Part shown: positions 16,432 through 24,100 of the stretch, one piece after another
Numbering within the stretch: position 1 is the stretch's first letter
How the letters are laid out: each line of letters opens with the position of its first letter
Source: JBGAMH01 sp044222045
GTDB taxonomy: Bacteria; Eisenbacteria; RBG-16-71-46
Direction of reading: 5' to 3'
Assembly (NCBI GenBank): GCA_044222045.1
Contig: JBGAOB010000035.1
Coordinates: forward strand, 1 to 24,586
DNA: 24,586 nucleotides
Program-made: the position numbers and the translations under genes
The notes under the pieces: model-generated
The model's input: only the letters and a program-made list of their open reading frames with translations
The model's database searches: none
Told to the model about the DNA's origin: nothing

Positions 16432-17292
16432 ATGGACCTGTCCGTCGTCGTCGTCACCTACCACTCGCGCGACCACGTTCTCGACTGCGTGCGTTCCCTG
16501 GACGCGGCGCGCGGGGCTCGCACCATGGAGTGCGTCGTGGTGGACAACGACTCGCGCGACGGCATCGAGGAGTGGCTCGCCGCCGAGGCGCCGCACGTGC
16601 GCGTGCTGCACAGCGGCGAGAACGCCGGCTACGCGCGCGCGGTCAACCGCGGCCTGCGCGAGACGACGGGCCGGTTCGCGCTGGTGCTGAACCCCGACTG
16701 CGTCGTGCACCCGGGCGCGTTCGACGCGCTCGACGCGTGGATGGCCGCGCACCCGCGCTGCGGCATCGCGGCGCCGCAGCTGCTCAACAGCGACGGCAGC
16801 ATCGAGTGGAGCGCGCGGTCGTTTCCCACGCACCTGACGTTCCTGTTCAACCGCTACTCGCTGCTCACGCGCCTGTTCCCGGCGAACCCGTGGTCGCGCG
16901 GCTACCTGCTGTCCGACTGGGACCACACGAGCGCACGGTCCGTGGACTGGGTCTCGGGCGCGGCGATGTGGGTACGCCGCGAGGCGATCCAGCAGGTCGG
17001 CGGCATGGACGAGGCGTACTTCATGTTCAACGAGGACGTCGACTGGTGCCGGCAGATGAAGGCCGCAGGCTGGTCGGTGGACTACGTGCCCGAGGCGCGC
17101 GTCACGCACCACATCGGCGCCAGCAAGGGCCGCACGTCGGACCGCGTCATCCTCGAGCGGCACCGCGGCATGATCCACTACTTCCGCAAGCACCACCCCG
17201 CGCCGGCGCCGCTCGACTGGCTGGCGGCCACGTTCATCATGCTGCGCGCGCGGCTGATGCTGGCCGCGAACGCGATGAAGTCCCGCGACTGA
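16432..17292 (+). CDS. Glycosyltransferase family 2 (WbbL/rhamnosyltransferase-like)
   Basis: This 286-aa GT-A transferase begins with the family hallmark DLSVVVVTYHSRDHVLDC, followed by VVVDNDSRDG (36-44), ENAGYARAVNRGL (63-75) and the metal/nucleotide-sugar motif NPDC (87-90). The later part has VSGAAMWVRREAIQQVGGMDEAYFMFNEDVDWCRQMKAAGW, here quoted by its key element FNEDVDWC, the acceptor-side ED-W motif of WbbL-like enzymes. It would add a sugar to a lipid-linked or polysaccharide acceptor at the cytoplasmic face. I chose the ATG at 16432 because homology starts there; an in-frame ATG at 16378 would add a Pro/Arg-rich leader. Its stop overlaps the next start (TGATG), so the two genes are translationally coupled. 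Confidence 0.93.
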   Translation: MDLSVVVVTYHSRDHVLDCVRSLDAARGARTMECVVVDNDSRDGIEEWLAAEAPHVRVLHSGENAGYARAVNRGLRETTGRFALVLNPDCVVHPGAFDALDAWMAAHPRCGIAAPQLLNSDGSIEWSARSFPTHLTFLFNRYSLLTRLFPANPWSRGYLLSDWDHTSARSVDWVSGAAMWVRREAIQQVGGMDEAYFMFNEDVDWCRQMKAAGWSVDYVPEARVTHHIGASKGRTSDRVILERHRGMIHYFRKHHPAPAPLDWLAATFIMLRARLMLAANAMKSRD

Positions 17293-18365
17293 TGCCTTAC
17301 TCGCTCGTCCTCACGCTCGCCTCGGCCGCGGTGGCGCTCGCGCTCACGCCGCTCGCCCGCGTGCTCGCCGTGCGGCTGGGCGCCATGGACATGCCGGGCC
17401 CGCGCCGCATCCACCACGAGCCCGTGCCGCGCATGGGCGGCCTGGCGATGGCGGCGGCGGTGCTCGGCGTGGCGTGGGCGGCGCGCGCGCTGCCGGGCCC
17501 GGCGGCCACGCTCGAGCCGCGGCCGTTGCTCGGACTGACGCTCGCGTCGCTGCCGATCCTGGCGCTCGGCATGGCCGACGACCGCTGGAGCGTGAGCCCG
17601 TGGGTCAAGCTCACGCTGCAGACGTGCGCGGCGCTCACGCTGTCGCTGTTCGGCTTCGGCGTTCCCGTGCTCACGAATCCGTTCGGGGCCGCGATCCAGA
17701 CCGGCTGGATGAACGTGCCGCTGACGGTGCTGTGGGTGCTCGCGGTGACGAACGCCATCAACCTGATCGACGGGCTCGACGGGCTCGCCGCGGGCGTGGT
17801 GGCCATCGCATGCGGTGCGCTGTGGGTGGCCGCGCGCTGGCACCAGGACTTCTACGTGATGTTCGTGGCGGCGATCGTGCTGGGGGCGTGCGCCGGGTTC
17901 CTGCGCTGGAACTTCCCGCCCGCGAGCGTGTTCATGGGCGACACCGGCAGCCAGTTCCTGGGCCTGGTGATGGCGGCCGTGTCGCTGCTCGAGAACCGCA
18001 AGGGCACGGCGGCGGTCACGCTGCTGCTGCCGCTCGTGGCGCTGGCGCTGCCGATCGCGGACAGCACGCTGGCCTTCGCGCGCCGGTTCGTGCGCGGACA
18101 GCACGTGTTCCGCGGCGACACGGAGCACATCCACCACCGCGTGCTGGCGCTGGGGCTGTCGGTGCGCTCGGCCACGCTCACGATGTGGGCGCTGGCGCTG
18201 TTCTGCAGCGTGATCGCGATGCTGCTCACGCTGCTGCCGCGCACGTACGCCGCGCTGCTCACCACCGTGCTCGGCGCCGTGCTGTTCGTGACGTTCGAAG
18301 GCCTTCGCTTCGTGCACCGGGAGCGCACGCGCCGCGAATCCGTCGCCGCGAAGCGCCGCCGCTGA
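17292..18365 (+). CDS. wecA: WecA/MraY-family undecaprenyl-phosphate sugar-phosphate transferase
   Basis: This 357-aa polytopic membrane enzyme would transfer a sugar-1-phosphate (usually GlcNAc-1-P) from UDP-sugar to undecaprenyl phosphate, the first step of O-antigen or related glycan synthesis. Visible motifs are RRIHHEPVPRMGGLAM (38-53), ADDRW (95-99), NAINLIDGLDGLAAG (154-168) with the catalytic Asp residues, FMGDTGSQFLG (214-224) and the WecA/TagO His motif HIHHRVL (279-285). The ATG shares its A with the upstream stop. It may start the lipid-linked chain that the preceding glycosyltransferase extends. WecA-type is favoured over MraY by the HIHH motif. Confidence 0.93.
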   Translation: MPYSLVLTLASAAVALALTPLARVLAVRLGAMDMPGPRRIHHEPVPRMGGLAMAAAVLGVAWAARALPGPAATLEPRPLLGLTLASLPILALGMADDRWSVSPWVKLTLQTCAALTLSLFGFGVPVLTNPFGAAIQTGWMNVPLTVLWVLAVTNAINLIDGLDGLAAGVVAIACGALWVAARWHQDFYVMFVAAIVLGACAGFLRWNFPPASVFMGDTGSQFLGLVMAAVSLLENRKGTAAVTLLLPLVALALPIADSTLAFARRFVRGQHVFRGDTEHIHHRVLALGLSVRSATLTMWALALFCSVIAMLLTLLPRTYAALLTTVLGAVLFVTFEGLRFVHRERTRRESVAAKRRR

Positions 18366-18416
18366 CGCGGGGCGGCCGCGCGAACGCGCGTTCCCTGCGC
18401 GTTGCACGCGGCGCCA

Positions 18417-18519
18417 CCGCGGCCGGCCGCGGGAGCACCGCTCCGCTCACGATCCCGCCGCCGGCTCCGACTCGCGCGAAGCGCCGGCCACGGAGCACGT
18501 GCGCCCATGCCCCGTGGCC
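18417..18519. terminator. Hairpins between convergent genes
   Basis: The 166-bp gap between wecA and the Cys-containing gene has a perfect 16-bp palindrome (18417-18432, CCGCGGCCGGCCGCGG). It also has an 8-bp stem GGCCACGG/CCGTGGCC (18486-18493 with 18512-18519), 12 bp past the minus-strand stop. Neither has a U-tract, so terminator function is only suggested by position. Confidence 0.3.
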
Positions 18520-18531
18520 CGACGCCCCCCG

Positions 18532-19273
18532 TCACTCGTCCACTTCGCCCACCCAGCGCGAGTCGGGCCCTTCGCCGACCGCGCGCAGGTTCTCGAGGAA
18601 CGGCTGCTGCACGGCGGCGATCTGCTGGTTCACCGCTTCGGTGGAACCACGCAGCACGCGCGCGCGCATCACCGCGAGGTAGGGCCGGCCCTCCACGCGC
18701 ACGCGGGCGACCAGCGCTTCGCCGTCGGCCAGCGTCTCGCGCGCGCAGAGCTTCGCGGTGCGCGTCACGTCGGTCTCGCGCAGCGACACGCGCACGCCGC
18801 CCGGCGCGGGGTCGGCGTGCACGCCCCAGCCGTCGCCGCGCGGGGAGCGGAACGCCACGCGGATCGGCCGGCTGCTCACGATGAAGCGGCCGCTCACCAC
18901 CCGCCGGCCGCCGGGACGCCCCAGCGCCTCGCCCACCGCGCGCCGCGCCTCGTCGAGCCGACCCCGGGTCGGGGAAGCCGCGCACGCGGCGCCCGCCGCC
19001 CGCCCCCACGAGCGGCCGGTCGCGCGCGTCGTCCTCGTGCAGCGTGACGAACACCACCATCGCGCCGTCGTCGATCACGTCGCGCCCGCCGCTGAAGCCG
19101 CACGGAAACGCGGTCGCGCACGTGATGCCCGTGCTGCTGCACAGCAGGCCGCCGGAGCCGGAACGACCGCACTCGAGCCGCGTCCCGCACACGAAGCACG
19201 GGCCGGCCACGGCGGCCGTCGCCATCACCGCGGCCGTGAGCCCGGCCGCCATCATCCCAGTCACTGCTCGCAT
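18532..19273 (-). pseudogene. Exported Cys-containing protein, single-base frameshift
   Basis: The ATG at 19273 has an excellent GGAGGT 6 bp upstream. The product starts with a signal peptide (MRAVTGMMAAG...ATAAVAG), then a Cys-rich mature N-terminus (CFVC, further Cys in LECGRSGSGGLLCSSTG and CATAFPCGF), then DDGAMVVFVTLHEDD. Near 18962-18968 the frame is lost; one extra base in a four-G run on the coding strand explains it. Removing it joins GFPDPG to RLDEARRAVGEALG and continues through VSGRFIVSSRPIRVAF and NQQIAAVQQPFLENLRAVGEG to the stop. The 742-bp span is 3n+1, as expected for one inserted base; the repaired product is 246 aa. I do not recognise the family. It could be a pseudogene, a phase-variable gene or a homopolymer sequencing error. 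Confidence 0.7.
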
Positions 19274-19472
19274 CGCTCGACCTCCGCGGGGACATCGCCG
19301 GGGTGCGGAGGGCGCCACCGCAGCAACCGTGCCGGAGGCGACGAGGCGGTGGGATCGACGCAGGCGCAAGGCGGAGCATGCTCGGGGCGCGCGAGCGCGT
19401 CGCGGAGCACCGGGCGCGCGTCGGGCCGTCGCACACGCGCGCCGCGACCGCCGACGCGTCGGGGCGCGGGCG
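19274..19472. other. 199-bp spacer with no gene
   Basis: This gap lies between two minus-strand genes. It contains the good ribosome-binding site of the Cys-containing gene at its left edge and several short GCGCG inverted repeats near 19400-19465. A promoter for the Cys-containing gene is expected here, but no clear -35/-10 pair is visible. Confidence 0.3.
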
Positions 19473-19991
19473 CTACGAGGCCGCGTGCGCCTGGCGCGCC
19501 ATCAGCAGCACCAGGAACCAGCCCAGCAGCACGAGCTCCTCCGTGTCCGGCCGCGAACGGGCGTCGTCCGCGATCTCCACGCGGCAGCCCGTGCGGAAGA
19601 GCCCCGGCAGGCGGTGGAACGACACCACCGCGTGGCCGTCCGAGTCCCGGAACTCCCAGCGGCGCCCCCAGAAGTCGACGCGCCGCCACGCGAGCGGCCC
19701 GCCGTCGTGCGGCAGGCGGCCGGAGCCGAACCAGCCCGGCTCGAACCTCGCGCGTTCCGCCCACTCCCCTTCGGCCACGCGCCGCTCCACGCAGACGCGG
19801 CCGCGCAGGAAGCCGCGATGGCGGAGCCGCCACGTGCCCGACGCCGTCTCGGCCGTGCAGGTGAAGCCCCAGGCGGGCGGGTTCTCGAGCGTGGCCACCA
19901 GCTCGTCGCCGGCGAGCAGTTCCCAGCGGCGGTGGAACACGCGCGGGCGCCGCCACACCAGGCCGGCGGCGGACGCGAGCAGCGGCTTCAC
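19473..19991 (-). CDS. Uncharacterised 172-aa protein, beta-rich with C-terminal helix
   Basis: The frame starts at GTG (19991) directly after an upstream stop and has the strong third-position GC of real genes. The body alternates short strands with aromatic and Arg residues (GFTCTAETASGTWRLRHRGF, FEPGWFGSGRL, RRWEFRDSDGHAVVSF), recalling beta-barrel proteins of the tubby/LURP-one type in its repeated W-x-(F/L)-x-(D/N) strands. That comparison is weak. The C-terminus (EELVLLGWFLVLLMARQ) is a hydrophobic helix that could anchor it in a membrane. No signal peptide is seen. It is on the same strand as its neighbours with gaps of 199 and 115 bp, so it may be transcribed alone. Function unknown. 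Confidence 0.7.
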   Translation of the reverse strand: MKPLLASAAGLVWRRPRVFHRRWELLAGDELVATLENPPAWGFTCTAETASGTWRLRHRGFLRGRVCVERRVAEGEWAERARFEPGWFGSGRLPHDGGPLAWRRVDFWGRRWEFRDSDGHAVVSFHRLPGLFRTGCRVEIADDARSRPDTEELVLLGWFLVLLMARQAHAAS

Positions 19992-20106
19992 GCCCGACCG
20001 CCCGCAAACACCGCGGCTCCCACGACGCGTGCGGAGCGGTCCCGGCGAAGGCCCGGGGCGTCCTCACGCGCGGCGGGAGCCGCGGTTCCCAGCTTCGGAA
20101 CGACCG

Positions 20107-20814
20107 TCAGTAGGCGAGCGCCCAGTTCAGCTTCACGCTCCACTGCGTCTCGCTCTCGTTCTCGGGGCCGAACACGGCGTTGCTCACGCCGCCGCGGCCG
20201 TCGACCAGGCTCATGCGCGCGTCGACGCCCACCAGGTGGCGATCGTCGATCGGCAGGTTCCAGCCCGTGTTCAGGTACCAGCCGCTCTGCGGCGCGCCGC
20301 CGTAGTCGGGGCCCGTGCGGTAGTACTTGTGGAAGTAGTAGCCCGCGCCGATGCCGACGTACGGACGCAGCGCCGTGTGCCAGTTGAGGTGGCGCACGAA
20401 GCCCACCGTCATCGGGACGGCGATTTCCTTCGCCGCGTTCTCGACCCCGACGACCTCGTGGTGGACGCTCGCGACGAAGCCGTACTTCGGCGTCAGGTTG
20501 CGCTGGTACGCGAGCCCGTAGCCCACGAACCCGTCGCCGGCGGTCTCGGTGGACAGCTTGGCGTACCCCGCGCGCAGCGACAGCCAGTTCATCCGGCTGG
20601 CCCAGGGGCCGTTCTGCTTGCGGTCTTCTTCGGCGCTCAGCCGCGGCTTCACGGCCTTCGGGGCCCTGGCCTTCTTCGGGGCCTTCGCGGCGGCCTTCGT
20701 GGTGTCCGCCCTGGCGGGCGTCTGCGCCTTCGCGGGCGCGGCCAGCGCCAGGACCACGACCATCACGGCGAGCAAGGCCGTGAGCGGCCGCAGGATGACG
20801 TCTCGCTTGAGCAC
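20107..20814 (-). CDS. Outer-membrane beta-barrel protein with Ala/Lys/Pro-rich linker
   Basis: This 235-aa protein starts at GTG 20814, which has AAAGGAG 7 bp upstream and is followed directly by a signal peptide (LKRDVILRPLTALLAVMVVVLALAAPAKAQ). A longer ORF to 20907 lacks such a site. The mature N-terminus is a Lys/Ala/Pro-rich linker (about 35-65), possibly periplasmic or cell-wall facing. The rest shows alternating amphipathic strands (SLRAGYAKL, DGFVGYGLAYQRNLTPKYGF, YVGIGAGYYFHKYY, WYLNTGWNLPI, VGVDARMSLV) ending in WSVKLNWALAY. That matches an 8-stranded OmpW/OmpA-like barrel with a terminal aromatic residue for BAM-dependent insertion. Its cargo is unknown. Confidence 0.82.
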   Translation of the reverse strand: MLKRDVILRPLTALLAVMVVVLALAAPAKAQTPARADTTKAAAKAPKKARAPKAVKPRLSAEEDRKQNGPWASRMNWLSLRAGYAKLSTETAGDGFVGYGLAYQRNLTPKYGFVASVHHEVVGVENAAKEIAVPMTVGFVRHLNWHTALRPYVGIGAGYYFHKYYRTGPDYGGAPQSGWYLNTGWNLPIDDRHLVGVDARMSLVDGRGGVSNAVFGPENESETQWSVKLNWALAY

Positions 20815-21197
20815 TCCAGCGCTCCTTTCGAGCAGTTGTGACCCGGTCGGGGCCCCCGAACGCGGTCGGGGCGCGCGGCGATCATCGGCTCGACCCGAGC
20901 CCACCACGGCGCGCGACAGGGGCGGAAAGCTAGCAGAGCGCCAAACGAGCGGACAAGCGCTTATCCCGCTTGCGGGTGCACCCGCCGGAGGACGCGCCGG
21001 CGGCGGGCCCGGACTCGCGAACGGCCTACCGACCCCCTGATGGAGGCGGGACGAATCTCCGTCATGGCAGATGAATCGTTGACCCCGACGGGGCCGGCGA
21101 TGAAGCTACGGTCGGCAGTCCATGCGGTCGCTTCTCGCCGTCGGCGAGACCCCACGAGCGAACCGGCTCCGTTGTGTCCCCAACGGTCGGAGGCTCC
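20815..21197. other. Intergenic region between divergent exported-protein genes
   Basis: These 383 bp hold the leader and candidate promoter of the beta-barrel gene (left). On the right is the leader of the large secreted protein, with GGAGG just before its ATG. TTGACC at 21079-21084 is a possible -35 for the plus-strand gene, but no good -10 follows at 16-18 bp. A CTACGGT also occurs upstream of the Mut7-C gene. No gene is supported: overlapping small frames have poor codon use. Confidence 0.4.
20927..20956 (-). promoter_or_regulatory. Candidate promoter of the beta-barrel gene
   Basis: On the minus strand TTGTCC (20956-20951) and TAGCTT (20932-20927) are separated by 18 bp, a sigma70-like arrangement. 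TGC precedes the -10, giving CTGCTAG as in front of tldD. It would give a leader of about 105 nt before the GTG. Confidence 0.45.
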
Positions 21198-24100
21198 ATG
21201 CGCGTTCCCCTGCTTCGCCCTCGATGCGCGCTTCGCACCCTCGCACTGATCGCCAGCCTGCTCGCGATCTCCGCGCGCCCATCCGTTTCCGCGTCCGGGC
21301 GCACGCTGCCCGCCACGCCACCTTCCGGTCCCGCCGCACTCGCGGCGCCCGGCTACTGCAGCTCCACGGGCGGCAGCACGGCCTACGAGAGCATCACGAA
21401 CGTCTCCCTCACGCGGCTCCCGGGCAACGCGCTGCGCGTGCAGGTGGACGTGTACATCGCCAACCCGCAGGGCTGCACCGCGGGCAACCCGTGCCCCTCG
21501 TACGATCCGAGCCCCGAGAACGTGAACGTGTGGATCGACTGGAACGGGGATCACGTCTGGGACGCTTCCGAAAAGGTGATGGACCAGGCCGGCAGCGGCT
21601 ATCTCAACATCAATTACCAGGGAACGATGACGTTCCTCACCACGGTCGTGATCCCGCCCACCGCGGTCGGCGAGACGTGGCTGCGCGCGAGCCTCGGCTG
21701 GGGCTCCGATCCCGACACGCCCTGCATCAGCTCGTGGACGTGGGGCAACGTGTTCGACCGCGTGGTGCGGTTCGAGAAGCTCGCCGTGACGTCCATCTCG
21801 GCCACCGGCGCCGAAACGCGCATGCAGGACGTGAGCGATCCGGTGTGGCAGACGTCGTTCGCGTCGTCGCCCGAGTGCGGCGTCAACGCGCCGAGCCGGC
21901 AGGAGCCGCTCGCGGGCGGCTTCTCAGGCGCCGGCCCCACGCTGCACGTGCAGCTCGAGGCGTGCCCGGCGAACCCGGCGTACACGCCGCGCGTGGACTG
22001 GAAGTGGACGATTCCCGCCACGCCGGGCGCTTCGCAGCAGACGCGCAGCGGCACGTTCAACGGCCTCGCGGGCGACATCCCGCTCACGCTGCCGCGCGCG
22101 GTGGGCAAGACGCGCGTCGACCTCGAGTTCTCGATCTACGACAACTTCGGCGATCTCGTCACCGCGGACCGCGTGAAGCAGACCGCGTCGGTCGACGTGT
22201 ACGTGGGCGTGGGCGCGGCGCTCGGCCTGCCGCCCAAGAAGGCGTGGCTCGACAAGGTCACCACGTGGGCGAGCGGCGCCACCACCACGCAGCAGGCGGC
22301 GCAGAAACTCGTCGCCGGCATCTACGGCAACGGCGGCTGGCTGTACCGCGATCCCGGCCTGCCGTGGCAGCCGCTCATCGACGGCACCGGCACGAACGGC
22401 AACTGCTTCACGATGTCGAACCTGTGGAAGGCGTCGATGGACATGCTCGGCGCCGGCGGCTCCAACGTCGCCCAGACCCGCGGCTCGACGAACCGCGGCT
22501 TCCTCACGAAGACCTCGCACCGCCAGTCGTTCGATCCGGGCCAGGCCGGCAACGCCCATCCGCAGGGCGGCGCCATCGACCGCTGGATGTTCGGCATGCA
22601 CCAGGTGGGTTCGTTGTCGGGCACCTACTACGATCCGACGTTCAACAACGTCTTCAGCCCGCTCACGTCGTTCATCCAGTGGAACATGCTGGGCGTGGAC
22701 GCCGCGACCGGCGTGTACCTCTTCGAAGGCAACGTGGTCGGCCTTCCGCTCGCCTCGAGCGCCCCGTGGGGCGAGTTCGTGTACCGGCAGATGCCGCCGC
22801 TCGCGTCCGCCACCACCGGCACGCAGGCCGTGACCGCCGCGTGGGACGGCGCCCCGTCGTTCACCCCGGTGGACGCCGGCGCCGACGGGCACGCCGAAGC
22901 GCTGCGCGTGTCGGCGCACGTCACCGTCACCGGCGACGCCGTGAGCCAGGGCCTCTACACGTTCTGGGGCGAGATCGCACAGGGCGGCACGTTCGTCACG
23001 CGCCGCGCCAGCGTGGGCAGCATGCTGCCGTCACGCGGCAACCTGGGCCCCGCGGGCGTGGGCACCTACCCCGTGTCGCTGGACTTCAGCGGCGAGGACA
23101 TCCGCGGCGCCGCCACCGCCGGGCCGCTCACCGCACGGCTGTGGCTCGCGGACGCGGACGGCAACCCGCTCGGCACGCTGGTCGGTGACTCGCCCTCGTA
23201 CGTGCCGACGCAGTTCGGCGAATCGCCCGCGTACGTGGACGCCATGACCGACTTCGGCCGCGACCTCGACGCCGACGGGCTGTTCGACGAGGTCGTGGTG
23301 CGCGCGCACGTGTCGTCGGGCCTGGCCATGCCGGCGTACGTGATGGCGTCGTTCCACATGCCCGGCAGCGACGAGGCGATCGCGCAGGCCTTCGTGCCCG
23401 CCACGCTCGTCGCGGGCGCGAACGACGTCGACGTGGCGCTGGACGCGAGCCTCATCGGCCTGACCGGCTCGGAAGGCCCGTTCGACGTGCACGTGACGCT
23501 GTACGACGACGCGGGCACGCCGCTGTCCACGCGCGTGGGCACGAGCGCGACCTACCCCGGCTCGCTGCTGGAGCCGCTGCCGCTGTCGTTCACGGGTTCG
23601 CCGACCGATCAGGGTGTCGACACCGACGCGAACGGGCTCTACGAGTCGCTCGCGATCGACGTGCCGGTGAACGTGGCCGCGGCGGGTGACTACACCGCCA
23701 CCGGCGTGCTGCAGCTGGACGCGCAGCACGTGGTGTCGGCGGCCGAGGTGCTGACGTTCGGCGCCGGCCCCGGCACGCTGCGCCTGCGCTTCCCCGGCCC
23801 GGCGATCCAGTCGTCGGGCGTGAACGGGGCGTACACGCTGACGAGCCTCATCGTCACCGACGCCGACGGCACGCCCACGGCGTTGCGAACGGCGCCGTAC
23901 GTGACGCACGCGTACGCGGCGGCCAGCTTCGAGCCGCCGCCGCAGCCGATCGTATCGCTGACCGGGCCGCTCGCCGCCGTGCCGGTGGACGCCGACGCCG
24001 ACGGGCTCACCGACACGCTGATGCTGGACGTGCCGGTGACCGTGTCGCGCCAGGGCAACGTCGTCGCCAGTGCGCTGCTGTTCACGAACGACGGCCGTTT

